From Entrophospora sp. SA101 (taxonomy: Eukaryota; Glomeromycota; Glomeromycetes; Entrophosporales; Entrophosporaceae), in contig CAUDNR010001351.1 in the NCBI GenBank assembly GCA_958430865.1, forward strand, positions 1 through 16,016: a stretch of DNA of 16,016 bases. Direction: 5' to 3'. Made by a program: the position numbers and the translations under genes. The notes under the pieces were generated by a model that was not told the origin of the DNA, made no database searches, and saw nothing but the letters and a program-made list of their open reading frames with translations. Below, one piece after another: positions 8,273 through 16,016 of this stretch (position 1 is the first letter of the stretch; every line of letters begins with the position of its first letter).

Positions 8273-9582
8273 ATGTCAAATAATACTATTACTAAAGGCG
8301 AAATAACCAATGGTGAAGACGCAATTGACGAAAGTATTATGAATGATATGAAAGATATATTTCAAGAAATTGATCAGGCAGAACTTGAACTTGGTAAAAA
8401 AAATAATTTTATCAAGTTTTAACCAATTAGCTGGTTGTTAAATTCAACCCTTCTTTATTTTTAATTTGAATATTTTAAAAGCCAAACAACAAGTAAAACT
8501 TTTTACACCTATTTATGAAAAACAAAGAAAAGTTTTTGAAAAGATTCCAAAATTTTGGGCGCAAGCTGTAAGTAACGATGATTTTTTTGTTTATTAAAAT
8601 TATAATTAAACGAATACTAAATATTGGCATTATTAAAATTTAATAGTTGACCAAAAATTCTCTTATTGGTAAATTTATTGTTACTATAGTGATAATGATA
8701 ATTATAATTTTATTAATTAATATATATCCATTGTTGTTATTATTATTATTATTATTATTATAACGAAGCTCAATCATTGTCATATGATGATTATGAAGTT
8801 GTTCAGTACATTACTGATTTAAATATCAAAAGAGATGACCCTGAAAATTTAGAAAACTATTCAATTATTTTCAAATTTTCAGGAAACCCTTATTTTAGCA
8901 ACGAAGAAATTGAAAAGGTAATTTAATTAACCATTAAACATTTAATAATTATTATTATTATCTGAATCTGGATCTGAATCTATTACGGATATCGTTAAAT
9001 TTTAGAAATTTTTCATTGACGAGGATGGAAAAAAAACTACAACGTCTACAACAATCAATTGGTTTAAAGATAAGGCGAGTAACTAATGAATCAAAAGAGA
9101 GATAAATTACTCAATATATATATATATAATAGTAATAATAACAATACTATAATTAATACTAAAATAATTATTAGGATTTTACTAAAGAAGATGACGGTGA
9201 TCAATGTTTTTTTAGATGGGTAGCTGGAGATTCTACTGATGATATGAATTGGGAGATAGGAGGAATTATAAAAGATGATTTCTTTCCCCAAGCTTGGAAG
9301 TAAGTTATTATCATTATAAATGATATTATTTATTATAAGAAATCATATTGATTATATATATTATTATCATTTTTTCCTGTAAGTTATTATAATAAGGATG
9401 ATCCTCACGATGATGATGAACTTGATGATGAAGATGATGATGACATCGAAGAAGAAGGTAATGATTAATTAATATTTATTTATCGAAAAATGATATTATT
9501 ATTAATTATCATTTTTTTCTTTATTTCTTTAGAAATTACTTTACCTCTGCCGTCGAGAAAACGACAAAGAAGTGAAGAATAA
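8273..9582 (+). CDS. SET/Vps75-type NAP-family histone chaperone, 231 aa
   Basis: Eight exons, 8273-8393, 8482-8567, 8647-8668, 8769-8917, 9006-9074, 9175-9299, 9384-9457 and 9533-9582, give a 696-nt coding sequence. Residues about 20-60 form the long dimerisation helix, followed by KIPKFWAQAL (the FW motif of NAP proteins). The earmuff domain contains SLSYDDYEVVQYITDLNI, GNPYFSNEEIEK, FFRWVAG and IIKDDFFPQAWNYY, each alignable by eye with human SET. An Asp/Glu-rich tail (196-216) and a basic C-terminal SRKRQR, a likely nuclear signal, complete it. Family members bind H3-H4 or H2A-H2B in the nucleus. Intron 5 uses a GC donor, and exon 3 is only 22 nt. The acidic tail is much shorter than in animal SET. 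An AATAAA overlaps the stop codon (9578-9583). Confidence 0.88.
9075..9174 (+). other. GC-AG intron (intron 5 of the SET-like gene)
   Basis: The donor is AAG|GCGAGT and the acceptor TTATTAG|GAT. Using it joins WFKDK to DFTKEDDG, as in SET proteins. The only nearby GT donor, GTAACT at 9079, would put a TAA stop a few codons into the next exon, so the GC donor is forced by the reading frame. Confidence 0.8.
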
Positions 9583-10156
9583 AAATGACATAATTATTTT
9601 TTATTATAAAGTAGGAATGTTAATATAGCTTGTTAATTATATATAGATTATTGTAATATTAATAAGAAAATTAATTTTAAAAATTCCAAATATATTATAT
9701 GCGACCGAACCACACAAAATGAACATTATGTCACATAAAAATTTCAGGCCCAAATTTAGTCATCACCGATATGATTTAACGACTTTATAATGAGTGTCTT
9801 ATCTTTGAGTCATTAAATAAACTACATAAATGTTATACATTCAGGGTTGTCATAATTGTTACATGTGTCTTGTGATTTGTACCAAAGACAATGTAAAGCC
9901 ACTTGATGATACTCATAGTCCGCCTTGTGTTTGAACATTATAAAAACAACATCAATTCTCGGATAAAATCGAACTAGTCAAATCACAAATCCTTTAATAG
10001 TTATTGCTAAACACAATTTTATTTTTGTTTAAAAAACCAAATAACAAAAAAAAATATTTATAACAAACAATTTAATAAAAATGTTTACTTTCAACAGTGA
10101 ACTTTTTGCAGTTTATTAATTGGACTCTTACTTCATCATAAAACTTACAAAACCAG
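9583..10156. other. Intergenic, no gene recognised
   Basis: This is the 3' flank of the SET-like gene followed by AT-rich DNA. No protein-like frame, RNA gene or repeat is recognised. It ends where broken coding sequence begins. Confidence 0.5.
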
Positions 10157-11507
10157 TTCTATGACATGAATCAAAAAATTGATGAAATAATAAATAAAAT
10201 AAATCAAACCAACTCACTAGTGATAAAAATATTCAGAAGAAATTGAAAATCTCTGGAAGGATTTCAAGCAATTATTTGGTAAAAGATTGAATTGGGCTCA
10301 GAAAATTTCTCTGGTAAATGGTGATGGAAATCTGTGAAGGAAAATCATCTTATTGCAGAGGTTCCACAGGATGTATATGTGGACCACAAGAGAACACAGG
10401 TTATCCTCCCCTGGTCAAGCATTGCATTTAAGGTTCTTGAGGAAATACAAGTCCAAGATGTCAACTGGTTTGAGATATTTTTGAAAGTTATGATATTTTG
10501 TCACAGTATTCAAAATGGTATGAGGCTTTTAGAGTTTGGAAAATTCAGATGAATTACAATGAAGTGAGACAATTTTGGAATGAAGTTCACATGGGAATGT
10601 CAATGAGAGAGTAATTAATCAAAGTTACTCAGAACCAGACGATCAATTGTCCATAGCTATCACTCTCATTTCTGTGGACATCTCGCCACAACCATATTTA
10701 TCACATCTGCTCATGAGCAGCTACATAGCTACCTGTACCAAATGCTTGTAATGTATCCATCTGAACCTATCCTCTCTGAAACTGTTCTCAGACTTGTGGA
10801 TAATAATGTAACTAAAGATGGGAATCGCAATTAGTTGCAATTCAATTTTCATATGCTGCAACTGCAATCACAATTCAATTTATATGCCGTAATTAATTGA
10901 GAAGCCACCTTTAAATGCAACACTGAAGGTTTTTCAGTTATTCACATCTTTTCAATGTGGATTTGTTGATGCTGGTCATTGTGGTGAATTTGTTATCAGA
11001 CTTATTCTGATCATTACAAGGCAGAAGTGTATACAAAAGACTCAGAGTAACAATGGACTCTACACAAGATGATTGTCTCTCAAAGATTTCTTGTCTGTGT
11101 TGTTTGGTATTTTGATGACCTGGAAGCAAATAGTATCCTTGGAAAGGTTTGAAACTGGACAAAATACTATTGGAATCTAATCTATGTTTTACTCATTTTA
11201 TAGCTAATTGCTTGGACAACTGTTTAGATGAGCTGCAGCTGCAATACTTAAGTCCAACCAACCTGGTGTTGACCATTCAACTTCAGGATGCTACATTCTC
11301 ATATATTGTGTGATGTCAGAGATGTTTCACAAGGAGGTACTGATTACATGAAAGATTAAACTTACAAGATGAAACCTTCTCTTTACATAATAGGGAGAAT
11401 GGTTTTATCAGCCTGAGCAGATGAGACAATATGAGTATGATAAACATATATCTGTGTTCAATGATACAAGAACCAAATCAATACTAAATACTAAATGTGT
11501 ATATTAA
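10157..11507 (+). pseudogene. Frameshifted copy of an uncharacterised multicopy fungal protein family
   Basis: Protein-like pieces run in order on the + strand but in changing frames. Near 10160-10320 are NQKIDEIINKINQTNS and LWKDFKQLFGKRLNWAQK. From about 10325 come VKENHLIAEVPQDVYVDHKR and, further on, YSKWYEAFRVWKIQMN. An open stretch at 10619-10834 contains HFCGHLATTIFITSAHEQLH and MYPSEPILSETVLRLVD. Near 10900-11070 are LKVFQLFTSFQCGFVDAGHC and GEFVIRLILI, then SLKDFLSVLFG beyond a TGA. Near 11179 is LCFTHFIANCLDN, near 11230-11273 AAAAILKSNQPGVD, and 11394-11507 ends EWFYQPEQMRQYEYDKHISV. YPSEP, GxxGEFV and NQPGVD recall a large uncharacterised family multiplied in fungi; I recall it from memory and cannot name its function. 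At least five shifts or stops show the copy is dead. Confidence 0.6.
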
Positions 11508-12075
11508 TCCATTTGGCAAAGTATGGAATAGTGCAACAGTCATGGACAGAACAATGTCAGTAAAAGTTTTGTTCCACTATGTTATGCATTAGACAATTGA
11601 AGATATAAATATATATGACTATACTGTAATGATTTCTGTATTTGCAAGTCAAAAGAGAGTTATAATTGAAATAATACTACTGTGATATGCTATTTAAGGT
11701 GAGTCAATAAATATTTGGGAGTTATCTAAATTATAACTTTGTGGCAAAAATTATATCCAGAAAAGTTATTGTGCCAATTATTTGGGAGAATGAGAGAATA
11801 ATTGATAATGTAATTAAATTGGCAAATATTTCATGCTTAATGAATAACTCGGGTAATCTGTCAAAGTTGTTCTATGAAATACATGAAACCAAGTCATTTA
11901 TATACTTGTTGAATAATTAATAAATGATTTCCCACTTATTATGAAGATTTATTTTTTTATGGGAAATCACTTCCTTTATGAGAAATTATCACGTGATTCA
12001 AATAATAAATTACTGGAATAGCGCCATTATGATTGGTTTTTTTTTTCAGACAAATGTGCACGCAATCTTTCATAG
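11508..12075. other. Decayed intergenic sequence with one ATG-less open stretch
   Basis: Mostly unreadable AT-rich DNA. An open stretch without ATG, 11711-11920 (+), encodes 69 residues including VAKIISRKVIVPIIWENERI and ends in TAA. It may be another coding fossil, but its Ile/Asn-rich composition could equally be chance. A poly-T run at 12038-12047 precedes the next coding-like block. Confidence 0.35.
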
Positions 12076-12454
12076 GGTCAAAGAAAACCTAAACATGACA
12101 TAAATGTTACTTCAAAACATTTGAAAGAAGGACATCTTATTGATGCTTGTGCTTATGCTAGAAAGTTGCTGGAGAATAAATCATCACTCAAAAAACGATT
12201 TAATTGCAAGAAGTTACAAAAGTTTATAATCTCTATCAAAGAAGAATCAGAATTACCGAAAATGTCATCCAACCTACATGTAATGATGAGCGAATCTGAA
12301 ATTATATACAATTTCAAAGAACTAAAATTGCAGCAATGAGCCTGTAACAAATGAGATTGATGAATTGCCTCGAAAATGTCCACATGAGGAGAGGTTCAGG
12401 GCCTGTTTCTTTGAGAAATCCAACGTTAATGAAATGTGTTATGCGATATTTTGA
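12076..12454 (+). pseudogene. Broken coding remnant, Lys/Glu-rich
   Basis: An open frame from 12076 (no ATG until an internal one at about 12262, although TTG at 12121 is possible) runs to TGA at 12337-12339. It includes HLKEGHLIDACAYARKLLEN, KKLQKFIISIKEESELPKM and SESEIIYNFKELKLQ. A shift near 12334 continues as NEPVTNEIDELPRKCPHEE and RFRACFFEKSNVNEM to TGA at 12452-12454. The even spacing of charged and hydrophobic residues suggests a real helical protein once existed here. I do not recognise it. It is probably part of repeat-derived sequence like the block at 10157-11507. Confidence 0.4.
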
Positions 12455-12549
12455 ATCATGTAATCCCATTTTGATATAACTGTGAAAATGGCAATTAAAA
12501 AATCAGTTTTTTGCAAAATTTTGTCTGCTGGATTGAATAAAACTATGTT

Positions 12550-13035
12550 ATGATGCTGAAAAATGGTTTCAATATTTTGGTGTTTAGAAGGAAATTGGGT
12601 GGTATTATGAATTTCAACATTCTCTTTCCGAAATTTATAATCCTGCTCAGGATGTTTCTAATGATTCCTTTCATTATTGAAAACTAGAAAATCAGAATTT
12701 CTAATTTCATAAAAGATATAAAACCGGGATCTTAAGTTAATAGGAGTAATCTTATATTGAAGGATGTATAAAAAATATTTTCACAAGTATATCCCAAATT
12801 TGTTAATTGAGTGTATAGAAATATAGCATCGTGACCAACCAAAAATTAATTAATAAATGTCAAAAAGTTTATTCGGATATCTCAATGATAATAGTTTTGA
12901 AACAATAATCTTTTTGAAGAGGAAACAAAAGTTTAAGCATACCAAGAATCACTAGGTGAAATAACCACAGAGAGCTTTCAGGGAAGATCAAGAATTTGTT
13001 GAGAAATACAATGATATAAAAGATTATAAGGAATG
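12550..13035 (+). pseudogene. Scattered coding fossils
   Basis: Near 12551-12680 the frame reads YDAEKWFQYFGV, a TAG, then KEIGWYYEFQHSLSEIYNPA and QDVSNDSFHY before TGA. Near 12950-13035 are ESLGEITTESFQG and, in another frame, RAFREDQEFVEKYNDIKDYK before a stop. These have protein-like composition but no intact frame and no recognised domain. Between them the sequence is AT-rich and non-coding in appearance. Confidence 0.35.
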
Positions 13036-13175
13036 ATATTAATATGACGGATGAGTTGAAGTTGCAAGTGCCAGTAGGGCGTAATACAACGAGTAAAAAG
13101 TTATATCATGTGAATTAATATATCTAAGATCAATCTTGCCTTGGGATAGTAATAATATAAAACTGAAATCATTTT

Positions 13176-13181
13176 TTTATT
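13176..13181 (-). terminator. Likely polyadenylation signal AATAAA of the isopropylmalate synthase gene
   Basis: The - strand reads AATAAA about 90 nt beyond the stop codon at 13269, a typical distance for a fungal 3' UTR. Confidence 0.45.
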
Positions 13182-13268
13182 CTTGTAATTAAGATGGTAA
13201 ATTATTTTTAAATTATATAAATAAAAATTTAATTTTAATATTTTTTCACTAGATATAAAATTAATATT

Positions 13269-15438
13269 TTATAGATTTGCTTTTCTTTCTTCCAAACGAC
13301 TTCTTCTTTTATCAGAAACAAGTTCTCCCTCAAACATTCTATTAATAGCATTCACGTAAGCCTTGGCACTGGCTATGACCACGTCTGCATCAGTTCCACG
13401 ACCTAGATATGTATTTTTAGGCTTAAAAACACTATCTATCGCTGTTTTTGTTGTTAAATTTTTTGTCTCATCTAATCCCGACGAATCAACATCTTCAGTT
13501 ACTTTAACTACTACTTTTCCCAAAGCATCTATACCTTCTGATACTGCACGAACTTCATAATTTAACAATCTAATTTTTCGTTGAACTAAACGTTGAATAG
13601 CACCAAATACAGCCATTATTGGCCCAGTTCGTCCAATAGCTGCATCCATTAACTCTTTATTACCATTACCCGCCAATGTGTCTATCAATTTGACTGTAGC
13701 TGTTGCCATTTCTGCAGTTCCTGAAACCACCTGAATAGATTGTAACTTGAATCGATGTGACTCAGGAGCTGTTCCTGAGGAAATTTGATCTGACAACAAA
13801 GCAAAAAGATCATCTTCTGTAACTTTTTTTTTCGAATCAGCTAATACTTTAAATTGTTCAAATGCATTATTAACTTGCTCTTCACTCATGTCACCATATC
13901 CTAATTCATCGATACGTGATCGAAAAGCATTACGTCCCGACAATTTACCCAACACTAATTTCGTGTCAGACACACCAACATCTTCCGGTTTCATAATTTC
14001 ATACGTTGACTTATTTTTGAGAACACCATCTTGATGGATTCCAGATTCGTGAAGAAATGCATTTGCTCCAACTATTGCTTTATTGGGTTGCACTAACATT
14101 CCGGAATGAGATGAGACTAAAATTGATGTACGATAAATTTGTTGTGTGTTGATTGAATGATAAACTGGATAAAAGTCTGGATGTGTTCGTATATTCATTG
14201 CTATTTCTTCAAGTGAAGTATTACCTTTTTTTTTAAAAAAAAGGAGTATTGAATTAATAATTAGATGATTGTTATAATTGATAATTTTTATTATTCTTAT
14301 ATATCAGATTGTATAAACATATACCTGCACGTTCACCAATGCCATTAATAGTTACTTCAACCTGTCTTGCACCATTAAGCACTCCTGATAAAGTGTTAGC
14401 AGTAGCTAGACCTAAATCGTTATGACAATGTGTTGACCATATTGCCTATATATATAATTAATTATCAATAGTAAAAAATAAAAAATAAATATAATTATTA
14501 TTATTAATAATTATATTCACCTTATCTGAACCAGGAGTGTTTTCAATCAGATATCTAATTAAAGCGCCATATTCTTCAGGATTAGTATAACCAACTGTAT
14601 CAGGAATATTTAAGGTAGTTGCGCCTGACTCGATCACCTTACCCAACAATTTACATAGAAAATCTTTATCACTTCTGCCGCCATCTTCGGCACTAAATTC
14701 AACATCATCACAAAGACTTTTTGCATATTTTACAGCTTCTGATGCACGTTTTATACATTCTTCTCTATCAATTTTCAATTTATATTTTAAATGTATATCA
14801 GATGTTGCAAGGAAAGTATGTATTCTATGTAAAGGTGATTGTGACACTGCATCATAACATCGTTTAATATCCTTTTCTTTTGCACGCGCAAGTCCAGTGA
14901 TCGTCTATTATTATTCGTATATAAGCATAATATCAAGCATGATAAATATCTTCATAAAACACAACTACGACAATAATAACTACTTACCACTGGTTTTCCG
15001 ATATTCTCTCGACCTTGCATTAATGGACCAACTTCTTTTGCTATCCGAGCAACTGCTTCAAAATCTCCTGGTGAAGCAACCGGAAAACCAGCTTCAATAA
15101 CATCAACGCCAAGACTTGATAAATGTTTAGCAATATCAATTTTTTCTTCTGTAGTAAAAGTAACACCTGGTGACTGTATATAAATTTTTTTTATTAATAA
15201 CAAGTTGATAAAACATTTTTTTCTTCTTTTTATCTATACCTACCTGTTCACCATCACGTAAAGTTGTGTCAAAAATTATCAATTTTTCTTTATTTGCATT
15301 ATTGACTTGACTGGCAAAAAATCGACGATTACGATGATTAACTATTGAAGAGCTTGTTATGGTGGGTATAATAGCATTTTTTAAGGGTAAATTTATGAAT
15401 TTTTTAGTTGTTATATTATGAAAACTTTTTGAAAACAT
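13269..15438 (-). CDS. 2-isopropylmalate synthase, mitochondrial, 613 aa
   Basis: Catalyses acetyl-CoA plus 2-oxoisovalerate to 2-isopropylmalate, the first committed step of leucine synthesis. Five exons, 15438-15244, 15173-14988, 14904-14521, 14445-14325 and 14224-13269, are split by GT-AG introns of 70, 83, 75 and 100 nt. Residues 1-50 lack acidic residues and are rich in Lys, Arg, Asn and Ser, ending near RNRRFFAS, a mitochondrial presequence with a plausible cleavage site. The HMGL-like TIM barrel follows. It has [13 protein letters not shown] with catalytic-type R61 and D62, [26 protein letters not shown] with metal-ligand H261 and H263, GIGERAGNTS, and HESGIHQDG near 354-362. Residues about 455-600 form the LeuA regulatory domain ([32 protein letters not shown]), usual site of leucine feedback. 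It appears complete. DGEQSPG marks the bacterial/plant-like class rather than yeast Leu4. Confidence 0.95.
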
Positions 15439-15547
15439 TGTTTCTTTTTTTTAATTTTAAAATTTTTTCTAAAAAACAATTGAAAAAAATTGGTTTTGAT
15501 AAAATTTTCTACCGATTTATTTATTTTTTATTTATTTAAAAATTTGG

Positions 15548-15554
15548 TGACTCA
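15548..15554. promoter_or_regulatory. Gcn4-type bZIP site TGACTCA
   Basis: An exact TGACTCA lies 110 nt upstream of the ATG of the leucine-biosynthesis gene. In ascomycetes Gcn4/CpcA binds this sequence to raise amino-acid synthesis genes under starvation. That the same control operates here is inference. The heptamer in either orientation also occurs at 3723, 9806, 11700 and 16003. Confidence 0.5.
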
Positions 15555-16002
15555 TTTTTACGATAATTTTTTATTATATGACCAATTTATTGTCATCCTG
15601 ACCAGGGACGATGATTTTCTGCGGCGATGAAGTGGATTGCTAAAAGTGCATTAATATTAATATTAAAAAACACTATATTCTGCACAATTCGTTATAATAT
15701 CTATGCATTCTGCAGTAATTCTCCATTATAATTTTAATTATTTGTAAAACATTTAAACTGCCATTAATAATAAAGCATATTTAAAGACTCTTCAGATAAA
15801 TTCTGCCAAAAAATCGTATTTAGAAAAATTTCGTTCCACACTACAAGAAGAAATTGGTAACCATATACGGTCCAATGCTATTTGAGATAGATTGGGTAAA
15901 TTTCCGGCCATATTTAACCAGTATTCATCTAAACTAATGTCCAAAATTTATATCAAACGTGGATCCACAATAAATTGCCCATTCATTTAATAAAACATTA
16001 GA

Positions 16003-16009
16003 TGAGTCA
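16003..16009. promoter_or_regulatory. Second Gcn4-type site in ATGAGTCAT context
   Basis: The full 9-bp ATGAGTCAT palindrome (16002-16010), the optimal Gcn4 form, lies 565 nt upstream of the isopropylmalate synthase ATG, at the window edge. It could instead serve a neighbouring gene outside the window. Confidence 0.3.
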
Positions 16010-16016
16010 TTTAATT

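Larger units (their letters stand above)
15439..16016. promoter_or_regulatory. Upstream region of the isopropylmalate synthase gene
   Basis: No protein-like frame is visible. The region holds poly-T and poly-A tracts next to the start codon, the TGACTCA site at 15548-15554 and a second, TGAGTCA, at 16003-16009. A perfect 16-bp palindrome (ttaatattaatattaa) lies at 15651-15666. The octamer attctgca occurs twice, near 15678 and 15707. Any gene further upstream lies outside the window. Confidence 0.5.

Noticed and set aside
9091..9291. 66-aa frame on the - strand
   Set aside because: It is antisense to intron 5 and exon 6 of the SET-like gene; its Leu/Ile run comes from the intron's ATA/ATT repeats.
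10938..11162. 74-aa frame on the - strand
   Set aside because: It is the complement of the GHCGEFV and SLKDFLSVLFG pieces of the + strand pseudogene.
885..11995. Five CACGTG palindromes as a regulon
   Set aside because: Two lie inside the inverted-repeat element and others in gene-free DNA, so only the one at 8127 is near start codons.
13363..13560. 65-aa frame on the + strand
   Set aside because: It is antisense shadow of isopropylmalate synthase exon 5.

Overview
The window is very AT-rich eukaryotic DNA. Its protein genes are split by short introns of 70-116 nt, nearly all GT-AG, and the gaps between genes hold decayed repeats and broken coding sequence. Gene content (a leucine-biosynthesis enzyme, a SET/NAP histone chaperone, an SLX4-like protein, a KCTD-type BTB protein), intron size and base composition point to a fungus. 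An early-diverging, repeat-rich lineage such as a Glomeromycotina (Rhizophagus-like) arbuscular mycorrhizal fungus fits best. That assignment is inferred from style and was not tested by a search.

Layout. 1-5010 has no intact gene. It holds a 454-bp inverted-repeat element (577-1030), coding-like fragments on the + strand (1146-2091 and 2859-3052), a cluster of short CATGCATATTCC-type repeats (2349-2857), a 162-bp pogo/Tigger-like miniature element flanked by TA (3472-3633) and an Asn-rich pseudogene on the - strand (3822-4214). 5011-6058 (+) is an intact three-exon BTB/POZ gene of 282 aa. 6997-8047 (-) is a four-exon gene of 262 aa with an SLX4-like C-terminus. It stands head to head, 225 bp apart, with an eight-exon SET/Vps75-type histone chaperone at 8273-9582 (+, 231 aa) that contains a GC-AG intron and a 22-nt micro-exon. 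9583-13268 is mostly decayed sequence. 10157-11507 is a frameshifted pseudogene whose motifs (YPSEP, GHCGEFV, NQPGVD) recall a multicopy uncharacterised fungal family, and further broken coding pieces follow up to about 13035. 13269-15438 (-) is a complete five-exon 2-isopropylmalate synthase gene of 613 aa, with a predicted mitochondrial presequence and a Gcn4-type TGACTCA site 110 nt upstream of its ATG.

How the genes relate. The four intact genes form no pathway cluster. The head-to-head SLX4-like and SET-like pair both concern chromosome biology (repair nuclease scaffold and histone chaperone) and may share a promoter that contains a 9-bp inverted repeat. The isopropylmalate synthase belongs to the [12 protein letters not shown] class typical of bacteria and plants rather than the yeast Leu4 class. 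I found no tRNA, rRNA or CRISPR array.
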